A DNA stretch of 64,000 nt from Mycolicibacterium goodii (GTDB lineage Bacteria > Actinomycetota > Actinomycetes > Mycobacteriales > Mycobacteriaceae). Position 1 is the first letter of the stretch. Each line of letters opens with the position of its first letter. Below, one piece after another: positions 17,664 through 25,136 of the stretch. The DNA is taken from assembly GCF_001187505.1 (NCBI RefSeq), contig NZ_CP012150.1:3906001-3970000 (forward strand), written 5' to 3'. The translations under genes were made by a program, and so were the position numbers. The notes beneath the pieces were generated by a model. That model was not told the origin of the DNA. It made no database searches and was given only the letters and a program-made list of their open reading frames with translations.

Positions 17664-19187
17664 ATGACGTTGCTCGACGAACGCGCCGAGACCACCGACC
17701 GCGAGCTGGAGCAGGCCCTGGACGGCGCCGCCGCCGCGGCACCCGAGTGGGAAGACCGCGCGCCCCGCGAGCGGGGGAAGGTGCTGGTCGCCCTCGCCGA
17801 TGCCCTTTCGGCACGAACCGATTCCCTGGTCGCCGTCGCCGGTGCGGAGACCGGCCTGCCGGAGGCGCGTCTGCGCGGGGAGATCGCGCGCACCGGCGTG
17901 CAGTTGAGGATGTTCGCCGAGGAACTGCTCGCCGGACGGTTCCTCGATGTGGTGATCGATTATCCCGACCCCGACTTCGTCCTCGGCCCGCGACCGGATC
18001 TGCGTCGTTACCTGGTGCCCATCGGCCCGGTGCTGGTGTTCGCCGCGAGCAATTTCCCGTTCGCGTTCTCGGTGGCCGGTACCGACACCGCCTCCGCGCT
18101 GGCCGCCGGCTGTCCGGTGATCGTCAAGGCGCACCCCGGCCACCCGCGCACCTCGGCGGCGACCGCCGAGCTCGTCGCCCAGACGTTGAACGAGGTCGGC
18201 GCGCCCGCCGGGGTCTTCGCGATGATCACCGGTGTCGACGCGGGGGTCCGCGCGCTGCAAGATCCGCGGATCGCGGCGGCCGCCTTCACCGGCTCGGTCC
18301 CGGGCGGGCGGGCGTTGTTCGACATCGCCGCGGGACGCAAGAACCCCATCCCGTTCTACGGTGAGCTCGGCAGCATCAACCCGGCCGTCATCACCGAAGG
18401 TGCGGCGGCGGACCGAATCGAGGAAATCGCAACCGGTTTCGTGGGATCGTTCACGTTGGGCGCGGGACAGTTCTGCACCAAGCCCGGGCTGCTGCTGGTA
18501 CCGCAGGGGTCCGCGCTCGTCGAGCGGATCGCGGAACTGACCGCCGAGGTGCCTGCCGCGCGGCTGCTCACCACCAAGATCGCCGACGGCTTCCGCAGCC
18601 GGATCGACGTGGTCCGGCGAGTCGACGGTGTCGACGTCCTGGTCGACGGTGGCGAGGAGCCGGGCGAGGGCGCAGTGCCGTCGTTCAGCCCGACGCTGCT
18701 GCGCACCGACACGTCCGTTCTGCTGGCCAACGCGCAGACCCTGCTCGAGGAAACCTTCGGGCCCACCGCCGTCATCGTCGAATACACCGGTGCCGCCGAC
18801 GTGCACGAGATTCTGTCGCGCCTCGAAGGCTCGTTGACGGTCACGGTGCACACGGCAACGGACCTTGATGCCGCCGCGCGGGACGAGTTGCGCGCGCTGG
18901 TGCGGGTGGCGGCGCGTCGGGCCGGACGCCTGGTGTTCAACGGCTGGCCGACCGGCGTCGCGGTCACCCCGGCCCAGAACCACAGTGGTCCGTATCCGGC
19001 GACGACGGCGGTCGCGCACACCTCGGTGGGCACCGCCGCGATGAACCGCTTCCTGCGCCCCGTCGCCTACCAGGACGCGCCGGCCGACCTCCTGCCCGAG
19101 CAGCTGCGGGACACCAACCCGATGTCGCTGCCGCGTACGACAAACCAAGCGGGACAATCACAGTCGTGGGGGCGGGCGGCGTTCTGA
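17664..19187 (+). CDS. Aldehyde dehydrogenase, alpha-ketoglutaric-semialdehyde dehydrogenase type
   Basis: The 507-residue enzyme belongs to the aldehyde dehydrogenase superfamily. FAASNFPFAFSVAGTDTASALAAGCPV and FYGELGSINPAVI are typical of the ketoglutarate-semialdehyde (2,5-dioxovalerate) dehydrogenase subgroup, and the catalytic Cys is in GAGQFCTKPGLLLV. These enzymes use NAD(P)+ and feed 2-oxoglutarate to the TCA cycle. ATG 17664 follows AGAGGAGAT. If the subgroup call holds, the pathway ends in a C5 dicarboxylate, which also fits the nearby hydratase. A different semialdehyde substrate remains possible. Confidence 0.85.
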   Translation: MTLLDERAETTDRELEQALDGAAAAAPEWEDRAPRERGKVLVALADALSARTDSLVAVAGAETGLPEARLRGEIARTGVQLRMFAEELLAGRFLDVVIDYPDPDFVLGPRPDLRRYLVPIGPVLVFAASNFPFAFSVAGTDTASALAAGCPVIVKAHPGHPRTSAATAELVAQTLNEVGAPAGVFAMITGVDAGVRALQDPRIAAAAFTGSVPGGRALFDIAAGRKNPIPFYGELGSINPAVITEGAAADRIEEIATGFVGSFTLGAGQFCTKPGLLLVPQGSALVERIAELTAEVPAARLLTTKIADGFRSRIDVVRRVDGVDVLVDGGEEPGEGAVPSFSPTLLRTDTSVLLANAQTLLEETFGPTAVIVEYTGAADVHEILSRLEGSLTVTVHTATDLDAAARDELRALVRVAARRAGRLVFNGWPTGVAVTPAQNHSGPYPATTAVAHTSVGTAAMNRFLRPVAYQDAPADLLPEQLRDTNPMSLPRTTNQAGQSQSWGRAAF

Positions 19188-19207
19188 GGATTTCGGTCCG
19201 CCACGGC

Positions 19208-19240
19208 CACTATGCGTTCACAATTTGAACGCATAGTGGC
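19208..19240. promoter_or_regulatory. IclR-type operator 3 within a 13-bp-arm inverted repeat
   Basis: The core CGTTCA-CAATT-TGAACG occupies 19215-19231. It lies inside a longer inverted repeat with arms CCACTATGCGTTC and GAACGCATAGTGG and a seven-base spacer (ACAATTT). It lies 54 bases before the iclR start codon, which suggests autoregulation. It follows the aldehyde-dehydrogenase stop by about 20 bases, so the stem could also end that transcript. Confidence 0.75.
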
Positions 19241-19284
19241 TATGCTGGACGACATCGTGCAGATGTCGACAGCGAAGGATTGTC

Positions 19285-20085
19285 ATGGTCGAGGCCGCCG
19301 AGCCCGCGGATCTGGTCAACAAATCGGTGACGAAGGCGGTCCGCCTGCTGCGTGAGATCGCCGCGCAACCGCGCACCGGCGCCACGGTCACCACGCTGGC
19401 CAAAGCCGCGGGCATCTCCAGGCCCACGGCCTTCCGGCTGCTCTACAGTCTGGAGCGCAGCGGCCTGGTGGACCGGATCGACAACAACTACGTCCTCGGC
19501 TGGGACCTGGCCCGGTTGGGCAGGCAGGCGGATCCGTATGCGGGTCTGGTGGCGCGCGTCCAGCCGCTCCTGCAGGAACTCGCCGACAAGTTCAACGAGA
19601 CGGTGTCGATGTCGGTGCCGAACTCTCACGACGGCCTCGACCTGGTCGCCGAAGCGTTCGGATCACACCTGGTCGGCATGGGCTCGGGCATGGCGCAACA
19701 CATGGTCGGTCAGCAGTGGCCGCTGCATGCCAGCTCATCCGGCAAGGTGCTGCTGGCGGAGATGCCGCCCGAGAAGGTGATGACGCTTCTGCCCGAGGAA
19801 CTTCCGGCCTACACCGAGCACACCATCACCGACAGCAAGGCACTGATGCGGGAACTGCAGCAGATCCGTGAGCAAGGCTTCGGGGTGATCGACAACGAGC
19901 TCGAGGAGGGCCTGCTGTCGTTGTCCCGGCCCATCCGCGACGCGTCGGGCACCATGATCGCGATCCTGACCATCAACGCGCCACGCTATCGCTTCGGTCG
20001 CGACCGGATTCCGGAAGCGTTGCAGTACATGCAGCAGATCGTCGACCGGTTGGTCGACGCGTTGTGGCAGGACGGCGCCGAGTGA
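19285..20085 (+). CDS. IclR family transcriptional regulator of the catabolic cluster
   Basis: This 266-residue protein has an N-terminal winged helix (VTTLAKAAGISRPTAFRLLYSLERSGLV). The C-terminal IclR effector domain contains ATxAFGSHLVGMG-like sequence, WPLHASSSGKVLLAEMP and GFGVIDNELEEGLLSLSRPI. The last segment is the usual signature, with Glu in place of the more common Asp/Cys pattern. The gene is monocistronic between the two catabolic blocks and has a strong palindrome in front of it. I infer that it controls the four CGTTCA-N5-TGAACG promoters and that its ligand is the substrate or an early metabolite. Confidence 0.9.
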   Translation: MVEAAEPADLVNKSVTKAVRLLREIAAQPRTGATVTTLAKAAGISRPTAFRLLYSLERSGLVDRIDNNYVLGWDLARLGRQADPYAGLVARVQPLLQELADKFNETVSMSVPNSHDGLDLVAEAFGSHLVGMGSGMAQHMVGQQWPLHASSSGKVLLAEMPPEKVMTLLPEELPAYTEHTITDSKALMRELQQIREQGFGVIDNELEEGLLSLSRPIRDASGTMIAILTINAPRYRFGRDRIPEALQYMQQIVDRLVDALWQDGAE

Positions 20086-20092
20086 GTGGTGC

Positions 20093-20890
20093 TCACCCGG
20101 TGACAGCGACCTCGAAACCGACGCCGCCGAATCCGTCGAACACGCCTTCCCATCGGCCTGGCTCGTTCATCGGTACCGCCTGCAGGCAGCTGCCGGGCAG
20201 GATCACCTGCCCGGCCTCGAATCCGATGCCGTAGTCGGCCAGGCGGTTGGCCAGCCAGGCCACGGCATTCACGGGGTTGCCGAGGATGTGACCCGTGTTG
20301 CCGGTGATCACCTCACGGCCGTTGAAGTACAGCGCGCCGCGGGTGTTGCGCAGCGACAGTTCGGTGATGGGTCGCGGTGTGCCGCCGAGCAGGACCGAGC
20401 CGGTGGAACCGTTGTCGGCCAACGTGTCCGGAAGATCGATCGCCCAGTTCTGCACCCGCGAGTCGATGATCTCGATCGCGGGCAGCGCATAGTCCACCGC
20501 CGAGATGACTTCGGCCACAGTGACATTCGGCCCGCGCAGGTCGCGCCCGAGCACGAACGCCGGCTCGAGTTCGACGAACGGTTCGATGTAGCTTTCGCGC
20601 GCCAGCGTGGTGCCCTCATAGGCGAACGTACTGGCCAGCAGGAATCCGTAGTCGGGCTGGTCGAGGCCGAACGCGTCCTGCATCGCCTTGGCAATGTTGC
20701 CGAGCTTGTGACCGACGACGCGGTCGCCGCCGGCCACGGCGAGATCGACGTTGATGCGCTGGACCTCGAAGGCGGCGTCCGCATCGAGCGCGGGCCAGGT
20801 GGCGGTGGGTGCGGTGACCGGCCGACGGTCCCTGCGCGCGGTGCGCAGCGCCGCGGCGACCTGATCGAGTTCGGTGGCCAGCACGGTCAC
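20093..20890 (-). CDS. 2-keto-4-pentenoate hydratase-like protein (fumarylacetoacetase superfamily)
   Basis: This 265-residue protein resembles MhpD/HpaH/DmpH-type hydratases and related decarboxylases. Hallmarks are VGHKLGNIAKAMQ, FVELEPAFVLGRDL (metal-binding ExE-type segment), AIEIIDSRVQNW and GNPVNAVAWLANRLADYG. The family adds water to 2-oxo-4-enoates or decarboxylates 4-oxalocrotonate. GTG 20890 overlaps the monooxygenase TGA (GTGA), indicating coupling; a second in-frame GTG lies at 20884. Paired with a ring-opening oxygenase, it could hydrate an unsaturated oxo-acid before the aldehyde dehydrogenase step. Confidence 0.85.
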   Translation of the reverse strand: MTVLATELDQVAAALRTARRDRRPVTAPTATWPALDADAAFEVQRINVDLAVAGGDRVVGHKLGNIAKAMQDAFGLDQPDYGFLLASTFAYEGTTLARESYIEPFVELEPAFVLGRDLRGPNVTVAEVISAVDYALPAIEIIDSRVQNWAIDLPDTLADNGSTGSVLLGGTPRPITELSLRNTRGALYFNGREVITGNTGHILGNPVNAVAWLANRLADYGIGFEAGQVILPGSCLQAVPMNEPGRWEGVFDGFGGVGFEVAVTG

Positions 20891-22272
20891 ACCGCCACCG
20901 GTGCCTGGGCTGCGAAACGGCGTCCCGGATGATCCTCGCGGACCCGGACAACCCCTGGACCGTAGAGCTTTTCGCGCAGCGAGGACCCCTCGTACTCGCT
21001 CCACATCAGGCCGCGGCGCTGCAGTTCGGGCACGACCAGTTCGATGAAATCGGCGATGTCCCGGTACTTCACGGCGTGCGCCAGGTTGTACCCGGCGATG
21101 CCGGTCTCGTTCATCCAGCGGGTCAGCTCGTCGGCGACGGTGCTCGGGGATCCCACGATGGTCGGGCCGGTGCCGCCGATGCCGACGAACTCGGCGATGT
21201 CGCGCGGCGTCCACACCTTGTCGGGATCCATCTTCGAGAACAGGTCCACCATGGTCTGGCCGGCATTGGTCTTGACGTGCTTGAGCGGAACGTCGGGGTC
21301 GAACTGGGCCATGTCCAGGCCGGTCCAGCCGCTGTAGCGGGCCATCGCGCCGGCGTAGTTGACCAGCTTGCGATAGGACTCGTACTTCTCGTGCGCGGCC
21401 TCGTCGGTCGGGGCGACGACGACGTTGAGCATCTGCAGCACCTTGATGCTGTCCGGGTCGCGGCCGGCCTCGACGGTCAGCGAGCGCAGCGCGTCGACCT
21501 GCTTCTTCAGCGCCGGGATGGACACCGCGTTGACGAACACGGCCTCGGCGGTGGCGGCCGCGAGCTTGAGGCCCTTCGAGGATCCGCTGGCCAAGAACAA
21601 CACCGGCGTCCGCTGCGGCGACGGTTCACACAACGCGAAACCCGGCACGGTGAAGTACTTGCCGCGGTGCTCGATGTTGTGCACGCGGGTCGGATCGGCG
21701 TACATGCACCGTTCGACGTCGCGGACCACGGCGTCGTCCTGCCACGATCCTTCCCACAGCTTGAGACAGACATCGATGAACTCGGCGGCCATGTCGTAGC
21801 GCTCGTCGTGTGGAACCTGTTGTCCGGTACCCAGATTGCGCGCGGCGCTGTCGGAGTAGGACGTGACGACATTCCAGCCGACGCGGCCCCCGGTCAGGTG
21901 ATCGAGTGTGGCGAACTTGCGGGCCAGCGCGTACGGATGCTCGTAGGACGTCGAACTGGTGATGCCGAAGCCGAGGTTCTCGGTCACCGCGGCCATCGCC
22001 GAGATCACCATGAACGGGTCGTTGGCGGGCACCTGGGCGGCGTCGGCGAGGGCCGCGTCGGCGTTGCCCTGGTAGATGTCGTGGTAGCCGACGTTGTCGG
22101 CGAAGAAGATCCCGTCGAACCGGGCCTCCTCCAGCATCTTTGCGTACTCGGTCCAGTAGGAGAGTCGCTTGTATCCGCTGCTCTGGTCGTCGGTATGCCG
22201 CCAGAGTCCCGCGGAGAGATGGGCCGGTCCCTGGAAGTCGAAGGCGAGCAACCGCATGCGCTGTGGCGTCAT
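20887..22272 (-). CDS. FMNH2-dependent monooxygenase, NtaA/SnaA/DszA family
   Basis: This 461-residue luciferase-like TIM-barrel monooxygenase belongs to the NtaA/SnaA/DszA subgroup. Signs are the early FDGIFFADNVGYHDIYQG, SYEHPYALARKFATLDHLTGGRVGWNVVTS (recognisable in three short pieces) and GFALCEPSPQRTPVLFLASGSSKG. The length of about 450-460 residues is standard. Relatives oxidise nitrilotriacetate, dibenzothiophene sulfone, or heterocycles such as pyridine with FMNH2 from a separate reductase. ATG 22272 is preceded by GGAG. A CGTTCA-N5-TGAACG palindrome and a weaker copy lie 10-45 bases upstream. It is likely the first catabolic enzyme of the cluster. Confidence 0.9.
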   Translation of the reverse strand: MTPQRMRLLAFDFQGPAHLSAGLWRHTDDQSSGYKRLSYWTEYAKMLEEARFDGIFFADNVGYHDIYQGNADAALADAAQVPANDPFMVISAMAAVTENLGFGITSSTSYEHPYALARKFATLDHLTGGRVGWNVVTSYSDSAARNLGTGQQVPHDERYDMAAEFIDVCLKLWEGSWQDDAVVRDVERCMYADPTRVHNIEHRGKYFTVPGFALCEPSPQRTPVLFLASGSSKGLKLAAATAEAVFVNAVSIPALKKQVDALRSLTVEAGRDPDSIKVLQMLNVVVAPTDEAAHEKYESYRKLVNYAGAMARYSGWTGLDMAQFDPDVPLKHVKTNAGQTMVDLFSKMDPDKVWTPRDIAEFVGIGGTGPTIVGSPSTVADELTRWMNETGIAGYNLAHAVKYRDIADFIELVVPELQRRGLMWSEYEGSSLREKLYGPGVVRVREDHPGRRFAAQAPVAV

Positions 22273-22280
22273 TTCAACTC

Positions 22281-22317
22281 CGTTCGATAAATGATCGAGG
22301 CGTTCAGTAAGTGAACG
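22281..22317. promoter_or_regulatory. IclR-type operator 4, perfect palindrome with a weaker tandem copy
   Basis: The perfect copy CGTTCA-GTAAG-TGAACG is at 22301-22317. A degenerate copy CGTTCG-ATAAA-TGATCG is at 22281-22297. The centres are 20 bases apart, roughly two helical turns, as expected for two regulator dimers on one face. Both are upstream of the monooxygenase start. Confidence 0.75.
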
Positions 22318-22497
22318 TCACCACTGTAAGATGGGCGGAGTGACGGAGTCAATAGGGACCTGCCGGAACGCACCGGTATGGGCAGACTGCCGAACTGAAC
22401 GGGCTGATGGCCGTACATTGTTTGTGCCATCCGGTGTCGGTGCGACGCGTGGTTCGGCCGATGCCGCGGAGGGGGCCCCGGCCATAGCGTCTCGGGC

Positions 22498-23625
22498 ATG
22501 ACGACGCTAGATGCGAATCCGAGCGAGGCTGCCGTGTCAGACACCACCTCCACCACCATTTCAGACACCGCCCCGGACACCACCGAGGATTTCGCCGCAC
22601 GCGTGGTCGAGAGCCTCGACAAGGCCAGCACGGCGATCCTGCTGTCGATCGGGCACCAGACCGGGCTCTTCGACACCATGCGGGGGCTGCCGCCTGCCAC
22701 CAGCGTCGAGATTGCGGACGCGGCCGGGCTCAACGAGCGCTACGTGCGCGAGTGGCTCGGCGGTCTGGTCGCCGCCAGGGTGATCGACTACGCGCCGCAG
22801 CAGCGGGCCTACCACCTGCCCGAGCATCGGGCCGCGGTGCTGACCCGCGCGGCCGGGCCCGACAACCTCGCCCGGGTCGCGCAGTTCATCCCGCTGCTGG
22901 CCGAGGTCGAGCAGAAGATCGTCGACCGGTTCCACACCGGTGGCGGCCTGTCCTACAGCGAATACCCACGGTTCCACCGGCTGATGGCCGAGCAGAGCGG
23001 CGAGGTGTTCGATGCCGCGCTGATCGATGTCATCCTCCCGATGGCCGACGGCCTGGTCGGCCGGCTGCGTGAAGGCGCGGACCTGGCCGACATCGGTTGT
23101 GGCAGCGGGCATGCGGTGAACGTGATCGCCCAGGCTTTCCCGGCCAGCCGGGTCACCGGCCTCGATTTCTCCGAGGAGGGCCTGGCCACCGGACGCGACG
23201 AGGCAACCCGTCTGAACCTGAGCAACGCCACGTTCGTCGCGCGTGACGTCGCCGAACTCGACGAGACCGAGGCCTACGACGCGATCACCGCATTCGACGC
23301 GATCCACGATCAGGCGCACCCGGCCCGGGTGCTGGCGAACATCTACCGTGCGCTGCGGCCGGGCGGGATCTTCCTGATGGTCGACATCAAGGCGTCGACC
23401 CATGTCGAGAACAACATCGGCGTGCCGTTCGCGCCCTACCTGTACACCGTGTCGACACTGCACTGCATGACGGTGTCGCTCGCGCTCGACGGCGACGGGT
23501 TGGGCACGGTGTGGGGGCGTGAACTGGCGACCGAGATGCTCACCGACGCCGGGTTCGACGACATCGTCGTCCGCGAGATCGACACCGACCCGATCAACTA
23601 CTACTACGTCGCGCGCAAGCGGTAG
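22498..23625 (+). CDS. Class I SAM-dependent methyltransferase with winged-helix N-terminus
   Basis: The 375-residue protein has a Thr-rich leader of about 35 residues. A dimerisation/winged-helix-like region follows ([28 protein letters not shown]), then a Rossmann methyltransferase domain with [20 protein letters not shown] (SAM motif I) and [13 protein letters not shown] (post-motif III). The layout resembles O-methyltransferase-like proteins common in actinobacteria. The substrate is unknown. It is divergent from the monooxygenase operon with 225 bases between them, which hold the operator pair near the far end. Whether it belongs to the catabolic regulon is uncertain. Confidence 0.82.
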   Translation: MTTLDANPSEAAVSDTTSTTISDTAPDTTEDFAARVVESLDKASTAILLSIGHQTGLFDTMRGLPPATSVEIADAAGLNERYVREWLGGLVAARVIDYAPQQRAYHLPEHRAAVLTRAAGPDNLARVAQFIPLLAEVEQKIVDRFHTGGGLSYSEYPRFHRLMAEQSGEVFDAALIDVILPMADGLVGRLREGADLADIGCGSGHAVNVIAQAFPASRVTGLDFSEEGLATGRDEATRLNLSNATFVARDVAELDETEAYDAITAFDAIHDQAHPARVLANIYRALRPGGIFLMVDIKASTHVENNIGVPFAPYLYTVSTLHCMTVSLALDGDGLGTVWGRELATEMLTDAGFDDIVVREIDTDPINYYYVARKR

Positions 23626-23666
23626 TTCCGCGGCCGCTCGCCTGCGCCCAAGTAGCATCCTGTGCG

Positions 23667-24500
23667 GTGAACGCGAGTCAAGCACTGAAGGTGATCGACG
23701 AGTGGCCGGTACCGTCGGCCGCCGCGGCGGTGGTCGGGCCGTCCGGGGTGCTGGCCACCGAGGGCGACGTCGGGAAACCGTTCGCACTGGCCTCGGTGAC
23801 CAAGCTGTTGGTGGCGCGCGCCGCGCAGATCGCGATCGAGGAGGGGGTCGTCGAACTCGACACCCCGGCCGGTCCCGAGGGCGCGACCGTGCGCCATCTG
23901 CTGGCGCACACCTCCGGGGTGTCGATGAACTCCGCGGACACCGTGGCGCAGGTGGGGCAGCGCCGGGTCTACTCGAACTACGGGTTCGGGTTGCTGGCGC
24001 GGGTCATCGAGGACGCCGCCGAGATCGAGTTCGGCCGGTATCTGACCGAGGCGGTTTTCGAGCCGCTCGGCATGTCGGCGTCGATGTTGCCGGGCGGGGC
24101 CGAGGCGGCCGGCTTCGGCGTCACCTCGACGGTGGCCGATCTGGCGGTGTTCGCCGGTGAGCTGCTGCGACCCACCCTGGTGTCGCAGCAGATGCACGAC
24201 GAGGCCACCTCGGTGCAGTTCCCCGGCGTCAACGGCGTGTTGCCCGGCTTCGGGTCGCAGCGGCCGAACGACTGGGGCCTGGGGTTCGAGATCCGGGACG
24301 GCAAAACGCCCCACTGGACGGGGTCGGGCAACTCGCCGCGCACGTTCGGTCATTTCGGCCAGTCCGGCACGTTCCTGTGGGTCGATCCGGCCGCTGACCT
24401 GGCCCTTGTGGTGCTCACCGACCGCGACTTCGGGGACTGGACGTACCCGCAGTGGCCGGCGATCTCTGATGGTGTGCTGAGAGAAACGCGAGCACACTAG
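23667..24500 (+). CDS. Serine hydrolase of the beta-lactamase/class C family
   Basis: This 277-residue protein has the penicillin-binding/beta-lactamase-like triad of motifs: SVTK (nucleophile Ser and Lys), YSNYGFG (Tyr-x-Asn) and HFGQSGT (in place of KTG). There is no evident signal peptide, so it is probably cytoplasmic and more likely an esterase or amidase than a beta-lactamase. Start GTG 23667 lies 41 bases after the methyltransferase stop, so co-transcription is possible. The substrate is unknown. Confidence 0.82.
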   Translation: MNASQALKVIDEWPVPSAAAAVVGPSGVLATEGDVGKPFALASVTKLLVARAAQIAIEEGVVELDTPAGPEGATVRHLLAHTSGVSMNSADTVAQVGQRRVYSNYGFGLLARVIEDAAEIEFGRYLTEAVFEPLGMSASMLPGGAEAAGFGVTSTVADLAVFAGELLRPTLVSQQMHDEATSVQFPGVNGVLPGFGSQRPNDWGLGFEIRDGKTPHWTGSGNSPRTFGHFGQSGTFLWVDPAADLALVVLTDRDFGDWTYPQWPAISDGVLRETRAH

Positions 24501-24623
24501 CGCAACATGCGCCTCACAAGGCACAATGGACACGCAAGACACAACGCATCGTCGTTTGCCTGCTCGACCGGTTTCACAAGGCCGTTGGGGAAGACGTCCC
24601 TCGTGGAGCCGAAGGAGTAGCAA

Positions 24624-25136
24624 ATGCGTGCGTCGAATCAGTTCGCCGACGCGGCGACAGGTGTGGTGTACATCCATGCCTCACCCGCGGCGGTATGCCC
24701 GCATGTCGAGTGGGCGTTGTCGTCGACCCTGTCGGCGAGGGCCAACCTGAAGTGGACCCCGCAACCGGCCATGCCCGGGCAGCTGCGCGCGGTCACCAAC
24801 TGGGTCGGACCGGTCGGCACCGGAGCGCAGTTGGCCAATGCCCTGCGGTCCTGGTCCGTGCTGCGCTTCGAGGTGACCGAAGATGCCAGCGCGGGTGTCG
24901 ACGGGCACCGCTGGTGCCACACCCCGCAGCTCGGTCTCTGGAGCGGCGTCATGAGCGCCAACGGCGACGTCATGGTCGGCGAGATGCGGCTGCGCACCCT
25001 GATGGCCGGTGGCGCGGACATGCTCGCCGCCGAACTCGACACGGTGCTGGGCACGGCATGGGACGAGTCCCTGGAACCCTTCCGCAACGGCGGCGACACC
25101 GGCGAGATGACCTGGCTCAACCGGGGCGTGGGATAG
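24624..25136 (+). CDS. DUF3145 family protein
   Basis: This 170-residue protein matches the actinobacterial DUF3145 family (VVYIHASPAAVCPHVEWAL, LRSWSVLRFEVTED, DGHRWCHTPQLGLW). No enzymatic motif or membrane segment is seen and its role is unknown to me. ATG 24624 follows GAAGGAG with a nine-base gap. Its 3' end overlaps the end of the convergent NTPase gene by 20 bases, and a strong hairpin lies 24 bases past its stop. Confidence 0.85.
   Translation: MRASNQFADAATGVVYIHASPAAVCPHVEWALSSTLSARANLKWTPQPAMPGQLRAVTNWVGPVGTGAQLANALRSWSVLRFEVTEDASAGVDGHRWCHTPQLGLWSGVMSANGDVMVGEMRLRTLMAGGADMLAAELDTVLGTAWDESLEPFRNGGDTGEMTWLNRGVG

Noticed and set aside
13580..22272. A rut-type pyrimidine degradation operon (RutC- and RutF-like proteins present)
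   Set aside because: The monooxygenase is of the NtaA/DszA size class and not RutA-like, and no RutB isochorismatase-like or RutD hydrolase gene is present; only the RidA and flavin-reductase families overlap.
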